Shown in pieces: positions 4,870-5,845 of a stretch of DNA of 5,845 bases. Source of the stretch: an uncultured Clostridium sp. (GTDB lineage Bacteria > Bacillota > Clostridia > Clostridiales > Clostridiaceae); the NCBI RefSeq assembly GCF_937920395.1, contig NZ_CALEVF010000085.1, positions 1 through 5,845 on the forward strand, read 5' to 3'. The notes under the pieces are model-generated. The model ran no database searches, was not told where the DNA came from, and saw only the letters and a list, made by a program, of their open reading frames with translations. The position numbers were made by a program, and so were the translations under genes. Position 1 is the stretch's first letter, and the number at the start of each line of letters is the position of its first letter.

Positions 4870-5562
4870 TTACAAAACAAACTCTACTGATTTGCTCAAA
4901 GTTATGTGATTTTCACCAACTTCACATTCATATACAAAAATATCTACACCACTTTTGTATGCAAGGCGTAATGTTTCACCAAACGCTTCATCCATATCAT
5001 CATATGGCGAAAAACTTTTTATATCATTCATTTGAATAAGAAATAACACTCCCGCGCCTAGTCCAATTTTTTTTACTTCAATAAGTTCTAATAAATGTTT
5101 TTTTCCCCTCTGGGTAGGTGCATCTGGAAACATACTTCTGCCATCTATTTCAAATGTTACCCCTTTTACTTCAAGGTAATATTCATCACCTATTTTATTA
5201 GATAGTTTAAAATCAAATCTACTATTCCCAAAAGTTTTTTCCCTCTGTATTATATTATATTTAATAAGCTTTTGTATCTTTTGGTCTTTTAATGCCTCAT
5301 CAACAACTTTGTTAGGAATTTGTGAATCTATATTGATAATTTTATTATCTTTATATCCCGCGATTAAATCATATGACGTCTTTCTACTTGGGTTAAGCTC
5401 TTCTCTTAACAAAACTTTACATCCTGGTATTAATATTTCTTTACATCTTCCTGTATTCGGAACATGTACTATTATTTCTTCTCCAAATAGATTTACGTAA
5501 GCTTCAAACCTATTTGGTCTTTTAATAAACTCTGCAATAAAAACTCTTTTAGTTATAATCAT
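4870..5562 (-). CDS. sfsA: SfsA family protein (sugar fermentation stimulation protein homologue)
   Basis: The 230-residue protein matches SfsA in length and motifs. Numbered from the chosen ATG, it has the signature HVPNTGR (33-39) in an N-terminal OB-like domain. A C-terminal domain with PD-(D/E)xK nuclease-like features follows: RFDF (115-118, Asp117), LEVKG (130-134, Glu131 and Lys133) and FPDAPTQRGKKHL (145-157). E. coli SfsA was named for increased maltose gene expression and is reported to bind DNA. Its true role is unsettled, and the nuclease-like residues are intact here. The longest frame begins with GTG at 5592. That codon lies upstream of the expected transcription start of the candidate promoter and has no ribosome binding site. 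The ATG at 5562 has GGAG (5571-5574) 8 bases upstream and gives the usual family length. It is probably transcribed alone or with the Nudix gene. Confidence 0.93.
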   Translation of the reverse strand: MIITKRVFIAEFIKRPNRFEAYVNLFGEEIIVHVPNTGRCKEILIPGCKVLLREELNPSRKTSYDLIAGYKDNKIINIDSQIPNKVVDEALKDQKIQKLIKYNIIQREKTFGNSRFDFKLSNKIGDEYYLEVKGVTFEIDGRSMFPDAPTQRGKKHLLELIEVKKIGLGAGVLFLIQMNDIKSFSPYDDMDEAFGETLRLAYKSGVDIFVYECEVGENHITLSKSVEFVL

Positions 5563-5570
5563 AAATTTAT

Positions 5571-5574
5571 CTCC
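5571..5574 (-). promoter_or_regulatory. Ribosome binding site that decides the sfsA start
   Basis: On the minus strand TGGAGATAAATTTATG places GGAG 8 bases before the ATG at 5562. The GTG at 5592 has no purine-rich site upstream, so the inner ATG is preferred. Confidence 0.75.
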
Positions 5575-5583
5575 ATTTTTATA

Positions 5584-5612
5584 AATATACACTTCTTAAT
5601 GAAAATAATCAA
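5584..5612 (-). promoter_or_regulatory. Candidate sigma-A promoter of sfsA
   Basis: On the minus strand TTGATT (5607-5612) is followed after 17 bases by TATATT (5584-5589). Transcription would begin near 5577, just ahead of the ribosome binding site, giving a very short leader of about 15 bases. It lies between the tRNA terminator and sfsA, as expected for an independent unit. Confidence 0.55.
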
Positions 5613-5664
5613 CATTATCCACAATCAAAACAGTATTATATATATAAATTCTATTAATATTTTA

Positions 5665-5706
5665 TAAAATAAAAAAGCCCTCGCTTTAAAAAGCAAGAAC
5701 TTTTTT
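5665..5706 (-). terminator. Strong intrinsic terminator of the tRNA operon
   Basis: The minus-strand RNA pairs GUUCUUGCUU with AAGCGAGGGC (10 pairs, three of them G-U) around a 4-base UUUA loop, with an A6/U6 extension at the base and UUUUUUAUUUU following. On the plus strand the G-U pairs become mismatches, so it acts on minus-strand transcripts. It starts 2 bases after the CCA end of tRNA-Glu. Confidence 0.9.
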
Positions 5707-5707
5707 A

Positions 5708-5782
5708 TGGTGACTCCTAGGGGAATTGAACCCCTGTTACCACCGTGAAAGGGTGGTGTCTTAACCGCTTGACCAAGGAGCC
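5708..5782 (-). tRNA. tRNA-Glu (anticodon TTC)
   Basis: The 75-base gene folds as a complete cloverleaf on the minus strand. The acceptor GGCTCCT pairs with AGGAGTC (one G-U). The D arm includes GGTTAAG. The anticodon stem CCACC/GGTGG carries loop CTTTCAC with anticodon TTC, which reads GAA and GAG. The T arm is AGGGG-TTCAATT-CCCCT. Discriminator A and the CCA end are encoded in the DNA. It follows tRNA-Lys by 10 bases in the same transcript and ends at the terminator. Confidence 0.97.
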
Positions 5783-5792
5783 CTAGAAAATT

Positions 5793-5845
5793 TGGTGGCT
5801 TACCGGAGAATCGAACTCCGGACACCATGATTAAAAGTCATGTGC
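5793..5845 (-). tRNA. tRNA-Lys (anticodon TTT), partial: 5' part beyond window
   Basis: The visible 3' part has the anticodon stem CATGA/TCATG with loop CTTTTAA (anticodon TTT, reading AAA and AAG), a short variable region, the T arm CCGGAG-TTCGATT-CTCCGG, the acceptor strand GTAAGCC, discriminator A and an encoded CCA. The D arm and 5' acceptor strand (expected GGCTTAC) lie past the right edge. It is upstream of tRNA-Glu in a minus-strand tRNA operon. Confidence 0.92.

Noticed and set aside
5309..5500. Plus-strand reading frame of 63 codons
   Set aside because: It is antisense to sfsA, with no independent support.
5625..5828. Minus-strand reading frame of 67 codons
   Set aside because: It runs through tRNA-Lys, tRNA-Glu and the terminator, has no ribosome binding site, and its open frame comes from the tRNA sequences.
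5708..5845. tRNA genes as integration site of a mobile element
   Set aside because: No integrase, direct repeat of the tRNA 3' end or foreign-looking segment is present nearby. The genes beside the tRNAs are ordinary chromosomal ones.

Overview
The window is very AT-rich. It has strong AGGAGG-type ribosome binding sites, TTG as well as ATG starts, and short intergenic gaps. Its protein families (a short SerA with a class V aminotransferase and a DUF1015 protein, SfsA, a zinc-ribbon Nudix protein and small Cys-rich proteins) are those of low-GC Firmicutes, most likely a Clostridium or close relative. This placement rests on composition and protein recognition; no search was run. Every gene I can support lies on the minus strand, so transcription runs from the right end to the left end.

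At the right end is a tRNA pair: a partial tRNA-Lys(TTT) cut by the window edge, then a complete tRNA-Glu(TTC) and a strong intrinsic terminator. sfsA follows with its own candidate promoter. Next comes a compact run of three genes: a zinc-ribbon Nudix hydrolase with a TTG start, a TIM-barrel protein often annotated only as 'hydrolase', and a 61-residue protein with eight cysteines. A good terminator hairpin ends this run. A second small Cys-containing protein (62 residues) then stands alone, followed about 50 bases downstream by a long stable hairpin that lacks a U-tract.

After a 315-base AT-rich intergenic region that carries a candidate promoter within an inverted repeat, the serine biosynthesis operon begins. 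It holds a class V aminotransferase of the alanine-glyoxylate/phosphoserine type, then serA (3-phosphoglycerate dehydrogenase, short form without an ACT domain), then the first 145 residues of a DUF1015 protein that runs off the left edge. SerA makes 3-phosphohydroxypyruvate and the aminotransferase would convert it to phosphoserine. The phosphatase step is not visible here, and DUF1015 is the unexplained third member.

Two start codons were moved inward from the longest open frame (aminotransferase to 2544, sfsA to 5562), because the Shine-Dalgarno sequence and, for sfsA, the promoter only fit the inner ATG. No mobile element, CRISPR array or phage gene was seen. The least explained items are the two small Cys-rich proteins, the TIM-barrel protein, the DUF1015 protein and two long perfect or near-perfect inverted repeats.
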